This document shows, one piece after another, positions 39,285 through 52,200 of a stretch of 64,000 nucleotides of DNA. Position 1 is the first letter of the stretch. Every line of letters starts with the position of its first letter. Source of the DNA: Anticarsia gemmatalis (taxonomy: Eukaryota > Arthropoda > Insecta > Lepidoptera > Erebidae); contig NC_134747.1 in the NCBI RefSeq assembly GCF_050436995.1, forward strand, positions 9,555,501 through 9,619,500, written 5' to 3'. Under the pieces are notes generated by a model. The model was not told the DNA's origin and did no database searches. It saw nothing but the letters and a program-made list of their open reading frames with translations. The position numbers and the translations under genes were made by a program.

Positions 39285-40121
39285 ACACAGAGTAAAATTG
39301 TATTTTCTTATTTGACTTATAACATTTTTTTTTACAACTTGTCATACTAATCTTATTTTATTATGTACTTGTAACTCTACATCATTATGACGCTTTCTTT
39401 TAAGTAGCGAATAATTTAATACTAGTTTGGTACTAGACTTGTATGTTTGAACCTTTCAGCAATGGCTACGTAACGCCATCTATTTGGTGTTTTTGTAAAC
39501 ATGTACTCCATAAATAAAACAAGGTGAATGTTTGTCTTTGTGTACGTATTTTATAAACAAAATATTTATTACAGCTAATGCTGTTAACATTTTATTAAGT
39601 TAATTGCTAATTTTATTAACCTTTATTCTTGCTATTTTATAAACGTGTAGATCTTATAAAAACACTAACAGAACTTTGCATTAGTTGCTAGTTGTAAATT
39701 ACACAACAGAAACTTAATAACAATAAATAAGTTAACATCAATAATATATTGAGACAATACAAACACGATGGTAAAGGCATGGTTATATAGAAATAAAGAG
39801 ATTCCAAAAAAGAGAGGCATTTTTTCTTGGAATTATTTTAATTAGCTTTTCTAAGTATTTAAGATTTAGTTTTCAGGTCTTGGCTTATTTTCCTTATACT
39901 AATAGTTATTAAATATTATACATAAATTATTCCGGCGTCTATCTCATAATGACCACATAATTTGATATTAATGGCCTAGAAGCATATAGTATATAACAAA
40001 AGATAAAGTACGTAGTAAAAGTATAAAGTAACCTAATAATAATGACTATTAGCCGAATCACACATATTCTCAATTATTATAAATAATCTGTTGTTTTGTA
40101 AAAAAATATATTAGATGGCAT
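39285..40121. other. convergent intergenic spacer / 3'UTRs
   Basis: About 840 bp of AT-rich DNA between the two convergent genes. It must hold the 3'UTR and poly(A) site of the transglutaminase gene (minus strand). Several TTTATT strings (minus-strand AATAAA) occur, so I cannot choose the one used. Confidence 0.6.
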
Positions 40122-40286
40122 TTAATAGCCACCATTGGTTTCATGAGGCATAGCAACCAAGAATGATAGGAACCCGTCAACGTCGTGGATTTCTTCAGAC
40201 TTGAACTTCGCTGAAATCTGGTGTCTACCGGCCCACGGTGGCGTCAGCTTGAACTGAGCTGTCGCGAAGTCACCTGGGGCAACATT
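40122..40286 (-). CDS. Tg: transglutaminase exon 12 (C-terminal barrel 2, stop codon)
   Basis: It is phase 0 at its acceptor. It encodes 54 residues beginning NVAPGDFATAQFKLTPPWAG and ending MPHETNGGY with a TAA stop at 40124-40122. It is the last strand set of the second C-terminal beta-barrel (transglutaminase C-terminal domain). Confidence 0.92.
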   Translation of the reverse strand, partial: NVAPGDFATAQFKLTPPWAGRHQISAKFKSEEIHDVDGFLSFLVAMPHETNGGY

Positions 40287-43200
40287 CTGAAACACACAAA
40301 CAAAAATACCATATCAGAATAGGCCGTTTATACCCCTTATTAATAAATATTTGTTAGTTTATAATATCGAATGGTACCTATGTGTTAAACAATGGTTTTA
40401 ATTAATTTGCTGTCACTTCATCTATCTGATAGATAAGCTGATACTTCTTACTAAACTGTGAAACATAAAAAACTGGCTCCTTCTTCGGTTTGTTCTGTAG
40501 CAGCTAACTAACAATTACAACCTAAGTAACAAGCCTCTTTTCAAGTCTGTCGTTGTACTACCTAGTTCGGAAATAACTCAATAGATGGCGCTACTTGTAG
40601 AATCGTCTCTATTTTTTGGTAAAGTTATAGAACAATACAAGGCCAATACGTGAATAAGGGATAAATATATTTTTAATTTAATGTAATTAAATGGGATCCT
40701 AAATTTGCAGCTAAGCTAATTGAAATAAATAAATCGTTTTTATCACTCACCTGGTCTAATTGAATCTTAAGCTGCTCGTCAAGTCCAGCACCTTGAACGT
40801 AGAACTTGGCCTTAGTGAGTGGGATGGGCAAAGAATTTTCTACTTTCAAATTGACAGTAAACGGTTGGTGGGAAACAGGTTTGCCATCAATACTGATCTT
40901 GATGTCGGGATTTCTGACTCTGAAGTCATCTTGCGCGAAGTAATCGAACTGACGCTCCATGATCGACGCTATACAGGAAATGTTGAATGAAGCCTGTGGA
41001 AATATAAATTTATTAATTCATGGCATATACTACACATTCATTAAAGTTATCGTCACGCAATAACAACTCCAAAATTCGATTTCTGTCCAATATCTACGAG
41101 TAAATATTTCATGTATTATACGAAACCACGTAAGAATGCAAAATAGGGTTCGTGTTTTTAATAACAAATATTATAAAGAAAAAAGGCTAGGCTTATAAAG
41201 AGTTTTGTTTCTTTCACTCCTTAGCTAAATGAAAAAGAGAAAACATTATATATTATAGTAGTTTTTTAACTAAAATATATTGGTTTATAGTGTGTTTATG
41301 AATAAGAGGGTAAATAAATAAGCAATCATTCATTATTATCATTTTCTATTTAAAGCGTACGTACCTGGTCAATCAGCTTCTTAAAGTATTCATTGAATGT
41401 GACTTTCATTCGTACAACTTCCTTGGCTTCGGGACCGACCTTCAGATCGAACTTGTGTTTCTTGACCGCGTCTCCTACCACTCCTCGGTACGTCACGGTG
41501 TCCACACGCAAGATACCCTTCACGTGGTGGGATTCCAACAGGGAACGGTTTTTGATGTGGAGAACCTGAAATTAGTTTACATTGATAATGCACTTTTAAT
41601 TAGGCAATGAGGCCTAAGTAGTACCTATTTGAATTTCTTTTGGTGATGAGATTGCGTTTGAGTAAACTTAACTACTTCTAGCATTTGCGGTCTTCATGGC
41701 GTGAAGACACTTTCCATTCTTCTGTTTTTTTATATCTTTACAACTTAAAACAATTTGGACCCGCTATCTATATTTGTATGTGAAGAGATCCCCCTAATTA
41801 TCTAAATAATTTTAAATGCAAAAAAAAAATTGTAAAGCAATAAAAGTTCTTGTTCGTGCTACTGATTTAGTGATGGACAACTGTTAAATACGTACCACAT
41901 TAAAATCTTCTCCAATTTTAATATTATCGAGCAGTTCGAAGTTGAAAGTAACATCGTTGAAGACTTCGTTTAAATAATATCGTGCGAATATGCTTTTAGA
42001 TTGTCTCAGAGCCTTCTCCATGGTCGTACGCTCTTCTTTAGATTGTTCCGGGTACTTGTATGCGCTCGTAATATCCTGAAATAGATATTAAACAATGTAA
42101 AATTTAGTTTTTGATATTTGTGTTCGATTATAATGTTTCACTGAAAAATATTAGGAAACGAAGATGTAACATTGTGTGTGTTTCTCATCGTGTCATTGCA
42201 TCTGTAGCCCTATATAAGACTGGCGCGCAAGAGGTCTCGGGCTTGAATACGGTGTCGGGCCAGAAAGTTTTTTCTGAGTGTTCTGTGATGACTATGAGAG
42301 TAAAGGAATAAAGAGTGTTCCTGCGTATTGTTCACACACGTGGCCACTATAAACAAAATCCTGTACTGTTGACTGGTTTCAATGAAACTGACCGCCGTAG
42401 CCAAAACCGGCCACGACTATGTAATGTATGTATAATCGTACATACCTCTCTTTCCATTTTGCCAATTGCTTTAGTTGAAATAAACTGTCCAATTGAAACT
42501 GAGTCACGCGCCATCATCTTAAGGGGTTGAATTTCACCAGAATATTTCCACATCACCTAAAACACAGGAATAATAATAAAAACCAAAATATAATTATTTT
42601 ATTATATTTTTGTCATCTTATTCCATTTGTAAATTGTATTTTGTATATGTATATTTTTGTTTAGTTGTACTACTAAATAGATTGAATATTTTTTTCATTA
42701 ATACAGATTCCAAATATTCTAAAATAAAGAGCATTTATACTAAACACAAATATTTCAAGCTAGTATTGTATTTCTTACCTTATCTGCATTGACTTGGGCG
42801 AAAACATAGGACACATCGTAGGGTCTCTGCACTTCTCCCTCGCGGACAGCTTTCAGTGAGGCTGGGCCACATCGGTACACGTCCTCAGAGGTCTCTTGCG
42901 GTGTTGCGTCTATAGCCTGCCAGCCACCGTAACCGTTGCCAAGGTCGGGACGCTCCATCCAGACCTGGAAATTTAAAAACGTTTATTTTTTAACCTGTCT
43001 TTATGCGTATGAGGGATTCTGCTGTTATGACGAATATCCAGTAGATATTCATTAAGATCAATAAATTATTGATCAAGGCCTTGAGGGTCGACTGTCAGAA
43101 ATATTTTTAGCAAAAATTAATACGTTACAGCAGCAAAAAAGCTTATAATTATAAACTTCTGTTTCAGAACTTAATAGCGATTAGGTGATCCTTCCTAGTA

Positions 43201-46200
43201 AAAGTTTGTTACGAAAAACGATTTGAGCAACACACGTGGTATATTGGTCTGGATCGTGATAATCCAATCTTAGGTGAGAGGTTAGGTAATCTGGGTTAAG
43301 TTATTTAAGAACACGAAGTGAATCAGCCATCGTGCGTTGGGAACAGAAACATTGGACTATATTTAGACTCGATAATATGATTGATCACATACCAGGAACA
43401 CCCACAAAAAAAACTTATAGCGTCGAAACGTTATGCTTCATGCCAGAATACTTAAATTGTACTCTATTATACGTCCCTGAACAATAAATTATATATTAAT
43501 GTATGTACTTTATTTGCTATGCTAAATCCAGATATTAATCTGAATGTTTTTTGATGTCCTATGAAGAATTTAAAATCACCACAATCAAACACACGCGATT
43601 ATTAGGTCAAAATATTTTCGGCAGAGTGCATTAAGCCATAAACATTGAATTGCTTCACCAGTAGTAAAGAAATTAAGTGTATCGTAAAGTAAATACGCAA
43701 TCTAACCTCATTCCAAACGTGGTAGTTCCAAATTAAGTCTTTAGTGTAGTCTTCGAGAATGTTGCCCTCTTCGTCAGCGATGATGTCGATGGTAAGGCTG
43801 CCTTGGGTGTCGTGGGCGGCATCAAACCCTGACACAGGTCGGCAAGGAATACCGAGAGCTCGGCATACTGAAAAATAATTTATAAGGTTAGAACACTGGA
43901 GGAACTAAAAATACTATTCTTTAGCTATTTGTACTTGCTGCAAGAGGAGTGCAATTAATTCATGGGATTCAAAAGTAACACATTTTTATACTAAATATTT
44001 GTTAAATACTAACAAACTGGCAGTCCTGAACAAGATGTATGGAAAGGAAGTTTGTAATCTATGGGAAGAAGGCGATTTGAAGTATGTATGTATACATTTG
44101 TTAAATATTTAAATACCTGAAGTTAGAACTCCAGCGAAGACCCAACACTGTCCGTATTTAACTGGCTTCTTCGTCTCGTAATATTTCTGAAGGATGTTCA
44201 TGGAGCCGACCCACTTGAGTGGATGAGTGCCACCGCCGTAGTCCTTTGGGTCCGGTGCCCAGTTTCCAAACAGCACACCATTGTCGTCCTGAACGTTTAC
44301 TGCTGCAGACAACGCTCGTGATGTCCGAATGGGATCACTCCTGGCAATGCCTTTTACCTATAAAACATTGAGGAAATGATTTCATGGAAGGATCTGATCT
44401 CACCTTGAGACTATGGCTCGATTAAAGGATAAGAAAAAAATATGAATTTGTAGCGATTGAAGAGCGATGATTTTTTTACCTTGCCTATTTCACTCACTAA
44501 GTACAGCGCACAGTCTAGAATATCTCTGTCATACTGCGCATAGTTCCATGGAGAAGGTTTGATTCGATTGTACACTCCTCTAAACATAAGACCTCCATCC
44601 TCCAACACGTATTCCTCGCGATGACTTTGCTCTGGAATAAAAGAAACAGATAATTCAAGTTCAATTATCACATGAATCATTGCAGTATGCAGTAATCGTT
44701 ATTGTCTACTATTGTACAAATCTTTTGCATTTCAAGGTTCCATGGCTGATGTGGGTGGATGGTTATTAATAGTTAGACTTTAGTTCTTAAACGTTAATCG
44801 GTTTTTCCTTGAGTTATATCTGGACAGTCTGAAATATGTACTTAATATTCTAAAACATGGTTCACGTACCTGGCATATAGACGCTGTCTTTTGGGCACCA
44901 TGGGTTAAACAGCACATAAATAGGTAAGGCATGTCTGTAGCTCAACGAGCTGCCGTCACTGATCCTAGTATCCACATCCAGTTTCCATGCAGCGACGATA
45001 CAGTCTGGTGCTGGAGTCACAGCCACCATCAGGTGGTTGTCCACTTGGCCCTCGTAAGTGGCGGTCCAGGCACCGAAGGATTCGGCACCTTTCTCCAATA
45101 AAGGCACAGCGGCTGAGGTATTGTCGGAAGGTCCTCGGCTTCTTACATCTGAATTTGAAAAAGTATTTACTGTTTCACCTCTAACTAAACTTAATTATCA
45201 TATTCTTAATTATTCCATCTTAGAACTGAAGGTAAATATAAACATGTAAGGTACCTGCGGGTATTAAGGCCTGTCGGGTAATAAGGCCTAATTCACAAAA
45301 AACGTACGAAATACAGTAGTTGACGATCAAGATTACTGTCACACAAGCTCAGAGCGTATACAAGTCGCTGCAAAGTGGCGGACGCACTCTAGCACTTCTC
45401 CTTTCGCAAATATCGTCGAAATCATTCAGAAGTGCGGTTCAGCAGCACGAATTATAAAAATTGACTCTAGTAAAACGTAAGTTGTTTAGAAAATATCATA
45501 TTTACAAACCTGTATTGACTGTCCGCTTATTAATTAATGTATGCTTGTCCGTAAATTACCGTTTTAAGAGACTTGTAGTTATAAAAATTATATTATTATT
45601 CTTTTCTGTAAATAGGTGGTTGGCGGATATTAAGGCCTATAAAATTTTACAATAGGCCTTATTATACTCCTATTTTTTTAACTGCTATATAAGTAGGAGC
45701 GTGTTTTTAAAATGTTTTTTAGTGGTAGTATATACGTAGTTTATATTTTCAATTTATATATTATTGTTTTTAGTGCTTACAGTCACGATGCCTCCCAAAC
45801 GAGCATTGTGGTCAGAAGGCGATCTGACAAAAATAAATCACAAAAAAAAAATTATCGGTACTGTCATGCTTGCAAATAAGATAGAATGGATGATGCTATG
45901 AGGCAATGTTCGCGATGCTCTAAGTGGTACCACGAAGAATGTGTCGGTTTGACTGCAGAATATACTGATGATTTTCAATGTCCTGATGGATGCGAATAAG
46001 GACATTTTTTTAATTTATTAAGACTACTATGCTTTCTATTGCCTTATGTTAATGATTATTGATGTCAAGAATACTAATTTACTTAGTTTAAGTTGATTTT
46101 TGAATAGTTTATAGTATAGGCCTTTTTACCCTACCCTATTATAATAAGGCCTAAAGACAGCGTTTTTTTAAAAGTGATATAATGTTTTAGTTTTACGCTT

Positions 46201-49200
46201 TAGAAGCTATTTTTTGTTTAAACTCGGTAGTAATATAAGTACACGACTGATTATTATAAAAACTGGTTGATTATATTGGATATTCTTCATTTTATTACAA
46301 ATCTCCCTTAGCTAGGCCTTAATACCCGCGGGTACCTTATACAGTAAAAAATAGCGTCTTGATGTTCATAACATCGGTTCAAGACGGCATTTTTTACTTT
46401 ATTATTTTTCTGAGTAAAGGCTTATCGTAACAAAACCTGTTATGATTTTTATTTATATTTTTTGTGTGTGATTCTGATTGTATGTAGTTAGTTAAAAGAT
46501 CCGTAAAGTCTACCCTTCTCTTCTAAAAATCTAATCTTAAATCCTCATCACCTTTGTTAGTGTCACACGGAATCGAGCCCAGTATATAGTATATGGTAAA
46601 ATCACAAGGCAGTAGAAACATATCAATGAATTTCTGTGTTAAATACAATATAAACAGTCCAAGGCTAATTCAGCACCAGATAAAACCCAAATAAGCTTAA
46701 ATAGACGAAAACTTTAGGTACGTCATGTCAACCATACAAACCTGATACATAGAAGATAAACGAGACAGCATCTTTAGCCGCATCGTACGGCCTATTCAGC
46801 AATAGGTCTAGTTTGAAGGACTGCCCTCGTCTCACTACCAGGCACTTGTCTTTCGGCCTTGCCATCAGGTTGAACTTGCTCGTGTGGTGGCTCTCGCCGT
46901 TCGTGTCGGTGCAGAAGTCAATTCCCTGCACGTTGAGCACGCCTCGCCGCTCGGCGTCGACGACATCTGAATAAATATTACGAAAATTAGGTTAAACGCA
47001 AACGCATCATTGTCTGTCATTGAATAATGTCTCCTATGAGTACCAGACTATGTGTTTAAATGATTTGATATAAATATTTATTTAGCTTAGTTCTTAAGTA
47101 AGATCTAGTAGGTATAGGATTAGATAGATTATAATGCGGATAGCATGGTCTAGATGGGATTAAAAGTCCCTAAATAAAAAATAAAGAATTAAAGAAAATG
47201 TCTTTAAAATTATTATTAATCTCAACCATATTTATTTACTTATACTTGATTAGTTTGATCATTATTTTCGCAATAACACTGGTAATATAATTGGCCTTGG
47301 AATAATTATTTTATTATCAGTAACACCGAGACAATATGGGCTATTAATATGAATATTAATAACAATGGGTGTAAAATTATATTGTAAAGTACCTACTGAT
47401 TTATTAATATCGCGTAATAATATCAAATTTATCATTAAACCATGTTAATTATATTATTACTCAGCTAAATTATTTTTGCCTTAAATGCCAAATAAATTAA
47501 TTTGTGTTACTCAGCATTTGTATTTTATTGTTTATCGTCGTTTTACGCGTATAATTTTGTTTTTATGAATGAGTAATTCATATCGAAGTCCGCTATTTTT
47601 TTCCTTCTTAAATGAAGATTTAATATCTCCTTGGGACGTCATCGACAAAAATGTTTGTGTTTGGATACAAGCCAAAATGTCAATCTCACTATTTTATTGG
47701 TTTTATCTATTCATATAACGCATTGTACGAGAATACTCATAATATAATCCATAATTTTACATTTGTTTACAAATATCAATATCTGTGTCATTTATGTTTA
47801 AAAACAACTTGCAGAAAACTTATGTGATATGAACTAAATAGTGTATAATTAATAGTAGTAACTCTACGAGCATTCATTAAGATTTATAATTGTTCATTAC
47901 GAAATTATAAGAAATTCTGTACCATAATTTTGCACGTACAATTTGTCGCGGTATTAACGAATTTCTATCAATTTTTCGAGCATAAAGAAGGCAGTGCTAA
48001 ATTGTGTTATTTTAGATAAAAGAACAATGAGCATGTTAAAAAATTATAGCCCAAAAACATATAAATACCTGGCTGGAATGGTATAATAATATGTGTCGTC
48101 CGTTTCCCAAACCAACGATGCCATAAATTTTTAAAATACTCCATGCTAGAGGTACACATTGAGTCGAACTATTAACATAACAGAATCACTACACAGTCAC
48201 TGAATGTTAACAAAACTCATAGATTTCGTTGGAAATCCACAATAGTAAGACGCTAATTATTTGAGCAAACGTGTGGTTTGCAATACATGCCCTCATTGAC
48301 TGTGGGACTGAGAGCTCCAGCGCACATCTCAAGACTATACTCCTTCCAAGACGCTCGATGATGTCATGACCAATAAGGACTCAAAAACTTACTCTTAGAA
48401 CCGTCTGTTCATTGATAAAATAAGCACTAATCTATATTACTCATGTCGCCCTAACAAAAGCCTACCCAAGGTGAGATGATATCATGACAACTATTGAGAC
48501 ATTTATTTAATTAAACGTAAATCAATTTTGTCATAGCCGTGAATAAATTAAGCCTATAACAGTAAATCAATTATTAAGAGCAAAGTCATGAAGATAATAT
48601 TAGGTATTATGTTGTTTCTATTAGTTATTTGTCATACGAACTCTATGAAGTCATCTATGAAATTCAATATAACATTTTAGCTAATAGACCGACAGATTAC
48701 TACCGCCCCTTGATAGATTCAAGGTAAACTTACAAACAGTTTATTTTAAAATGAATTAAATTGGACTAATGTGTTCTATACAGACTAATTCTGTACTGTA
48801 TTGGAGTAGACAAGCGTATAGTCGTTTGTAAATAACATCTTCAGTAATATGAAAGAACAGTTTATTGGATCTTTTTGGCTTCGATGTCAGCCAAGATACT
48901 TAGTAATACGAGTCGATCCCAGCCAAAGTATTCTTACTTTATACACAACTATTTCCTTAGCTGACTAGTCCAAAATCATCAATGAATTATTTATTCTTAA
49001 GTTACTAAAATAATTTCCAGGATAGTTCTGTTGATTATAAATAATTTTATTGTTTTGATTAAGTTTAATGATCGGTGTATTTATATTGTCCTCTATAATC
49101 ATTTTAAATACATTTAATTAAGTACATGATTGTCCGTAAACAATGCTTACCTATCTACAGTGTCATTATGCTATCTATCTCATGAATCAAATTAATTAAC

Positions 49201-52200
49201 ACCGAGTTCTCGACCCTTCGCTGTATCTAATGAGGGTCAATTGAAGTCATTCGTTCCTATATCTCGGTTTGATTACCAATTTATATTTGTAAAGTCGAAT
49301 AGACCACTGAAGTCGACAATTTTTCCTGATAATTATTATGATATTTTCATCAAAACGTAACTTTTATCATTAATTTTCACTATGAATTATTTTTGAATCA
49401 ATCCAGACGAATGAACTATGAACAACGAATGAATTTTCTAGGAAATAAAGAGATAGAAGAGCTCAAAGTGGACTGCAAAACATATAGCATAACATACAGC
49501 TATGCTAATTAGTCAGACATAGTTTATCTCTATACCACGACGATAGCATAAAAGCTAGACAAAATATATCTATCAGTTTCCTAAGCAACAAGCTATATAC
49601 GTATTAGTGAAACACGGCAAGGCCGGTCTCTTTCATCGGCTGTCTCATAAATGACTTATTTGGTATTAATTACGAGTGTAGGAGGGTGAACCAGCTATAC
49701 AGGGATTTGCCGGCCTTGGAATAATCAGCGTGCATTATATGTTCCCACACACGGATATTGTGTAGGCAACTGTTCTATGTAATTGCGTAAAAAGTTACGT
49801 ATATGATGCACTACTATTTTTTTCCCCATCTTCTCTTATCTCTACCAAATACAATACAATTTAAAGACTGTATGCCGGTTTAGTCCAGCGCTATGGTCGA
49901 GGGATATATAACTAAACTAGTCCCAAAAATTAAGGGATATAAAAAAAGAATCCAAATTTTTGGGTGATTTTCAACAAGCTGTAACTCCGAGGAAAATGGT
50001 CGTACAGAAAAAATAAAAAAAACAAATTGTAGCTTCAAGTGTCTAATTTTTAGATATGACCATGAAAATTTTTTGTCACGGCCAGGTCTGGAGAAATCCA
50101 ACGAAAACTACCAAAAAAAAATTTTTCAAAATTTTTTCCCTCCTAAAAAAAGGTCCACGGGCTTCAAAAATTTTTTTTTGATTCTTTCGTTCTAAATTTC
50201 TTTAGAAAATTTAATCCTCTTTAATTTGCCGTATTCAAAAAGCCTGTACGACGATTTGCCACGGAGTTATCGTCAATCAAAGCAAAAAAGTTATTTTTGA
50301 CTTTGATATTCAATAACTCCGGAAATAATGATCGTACAGGAAATCAAAGGAGGGTTTTGAAAACTGCACAATATTCTCTATAAGAAAATGTAAACATCTT
50401 CTAAGAAAAAATTTTTTTTTGAATTGAAACCTCGGACTGAAAAAAAGACAAAAATTCGCGAAATTAAGGATATTTGGATAACTTGGTATAACTTTGGATA
50501 AAATCGATGAACGAAGAATATAATCGGTAATTTTTCAACCTCAAAGTGTCCCCTAATATCCCTCAAAAATTCAAAGCGCTGCGATTTTTTTTTCATTGTG
50601 CCCCGAAGCTTCAAATTCTTTGTTGTTGCAAAAATCACCATTGTGAGCAATTTTGTGATTTTTATTCATTTTTTTAATAAACATTTTTTTTTCTCTCTAA
50701 AATCTTTATTTTTTCGATTAAAAATCAAATCGCGTGCCTATGCTCACTCCACGACATCGTCGAGCCCGATTGGCTTATGCGCATGACCATCACGATTGGG
50801 GTCGTAGACAGTGGACCAGTGTCTTATGGACTGACGAATCTCGATTTTGACTTCATGGCAGCGATAGACGATCTCTCGTTTTGCGATTTGCTTTTTAATC
50901 GAAAAAATAAAGATTTTAGAGAGAAAAAAAAATGTTTATTAAAAAAATGAATAAAAATCACAAAATTGCTCACAAAGGTGATTTTTGCAACAACAAAGAA
51001 TTTGAAGCTTCGGGGCACAATGAAAAAAAAATCGCAGCGCTTTGAATTTTTGAGGGATATTAGGGGACACTTTGAGGTTGAAAAATTACCGATTATATTC
51101 TTCGTTCATCGATTTTATCCAAAGTTATACCAAGTTATCCAAATATCCTTAATTTCGCGAATTTTTGTCTTTTTTTCAGTCCGAGGTTTCAATTCAAAAA
51201 AAAATTTTTTCTTAGAAGATGTTTACATTTTCTTATAGAGAATATTGTGCAGTTTTCAAAACCCTCCTTTGATTTCCTGTACGATCATTATTTCCGGAGT
51301 TATTGAATATCAAAGTCAAAAATAACTTTTTTGCTTTGATTGACGATAACTCCGTGGCAAATCGTCGTACAGGCTTTTTGAATACGGCAAATTAAAGAGG
51401 ATTAAATTTTCTAAAGAAATTTAGAACGAAAGAATCAAAAAAAATTTTTGAAGCCCGTGGACCTTTTTTTAGGAGGGAAAAAATTTTGAAAAATTTTTTT
51501 TTGGTAGTTTTCGTTGGATTTCTCCAGACCTGGCCGTGACAAAAAATTTTCATGGTCATATCTAAAAATTAGACACTTGAAGCTACAATTTGTTTTTTTT
51601 ATTTTTTCTGTACGACCATTTTCCTCGGAGTTACAGCTTGTTGAAAATCACCCAAAAATTTGGATTCTTTTTTTATATCCCTTAATTTTTGGGACTAGTG
51701 TAATAACTAGCCCCTATTGAGAACCAAGCAGATACTTCGTCGGAGACCGACTGATTGAAAGGCTTTAAATGAAGAATACATAGAAAATAACTGGCGCAAT
51801 AAATCAGTAACTTTCAATATGGCAAGAAAACAAACAACCGCCAATAAAAATACCATATAAATAACTATTTGGCATTGAAAATAGCAAAAAAAAATGTGAT
51901 ATTTTTGACGAGAAAGGTTGAAAAAGTGACATATCGGTCACAGGCAACCTGTTCGTATTGGCCACAGCACTCATCAAATTCAATCACTATTTTTAATCTC
52001 ACAGCCTTCTTCTTTTATATGGCCCATAAATTACCCCGAACACTTCAAAGTGGACTAATTCTTCGTATAAAGTGTACAAATGTAGAGCGTAAATTTTATC
52101 TTTACTACAACTTGTGACATTATTGTCTTCTCTATCCGGATCTGAGAGTAATTTAAAATAAAACATATGGTTTACTATATACCAAGTGATTGTAGTCTCT

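Larger units (their letters stand above)
45149..46741 (-). other. transglutaminase intron 2
   Basis: A 1593-bp intron, most of which is the 1089-bp pogo-like transposon at 45249-46337. The remainder is AT-rich and featureless. Confidence 0.85.
49916..51699. mobile_element. giant foldback element: two 818-bp arms around a Tc1-like transposase remnant
   Basis: The left arm 49916-50733 and right arm 50882-51699 are reverse complements over their full length with no net indel and only scattered mismatches seen (for example near 50640/50975). Ends read ACTAGTCCCAAAAATTAAGG. A TA lies at 49918-49919 and 51696-51697 and could be the Tc1/mariner target dinucleotide. The 148-bp centre encodes part of a Tc1-family transposase. 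Each arm carries three copies of AACTCCG-N10-TCGTACAG. The element sits in the intron of transglutaminase isoforms A and C. Long mirrored open frames in the arms are by-products. Confidence 0.85.

Noticed and set aside
49880..51720. Mirrored pairs of 62-90-codon frames in the giant palindrome
   Set aside because: They are the same sequence read from the two arms. Their Phe/Lys-rich content is explained by A/T runs, not by coding.
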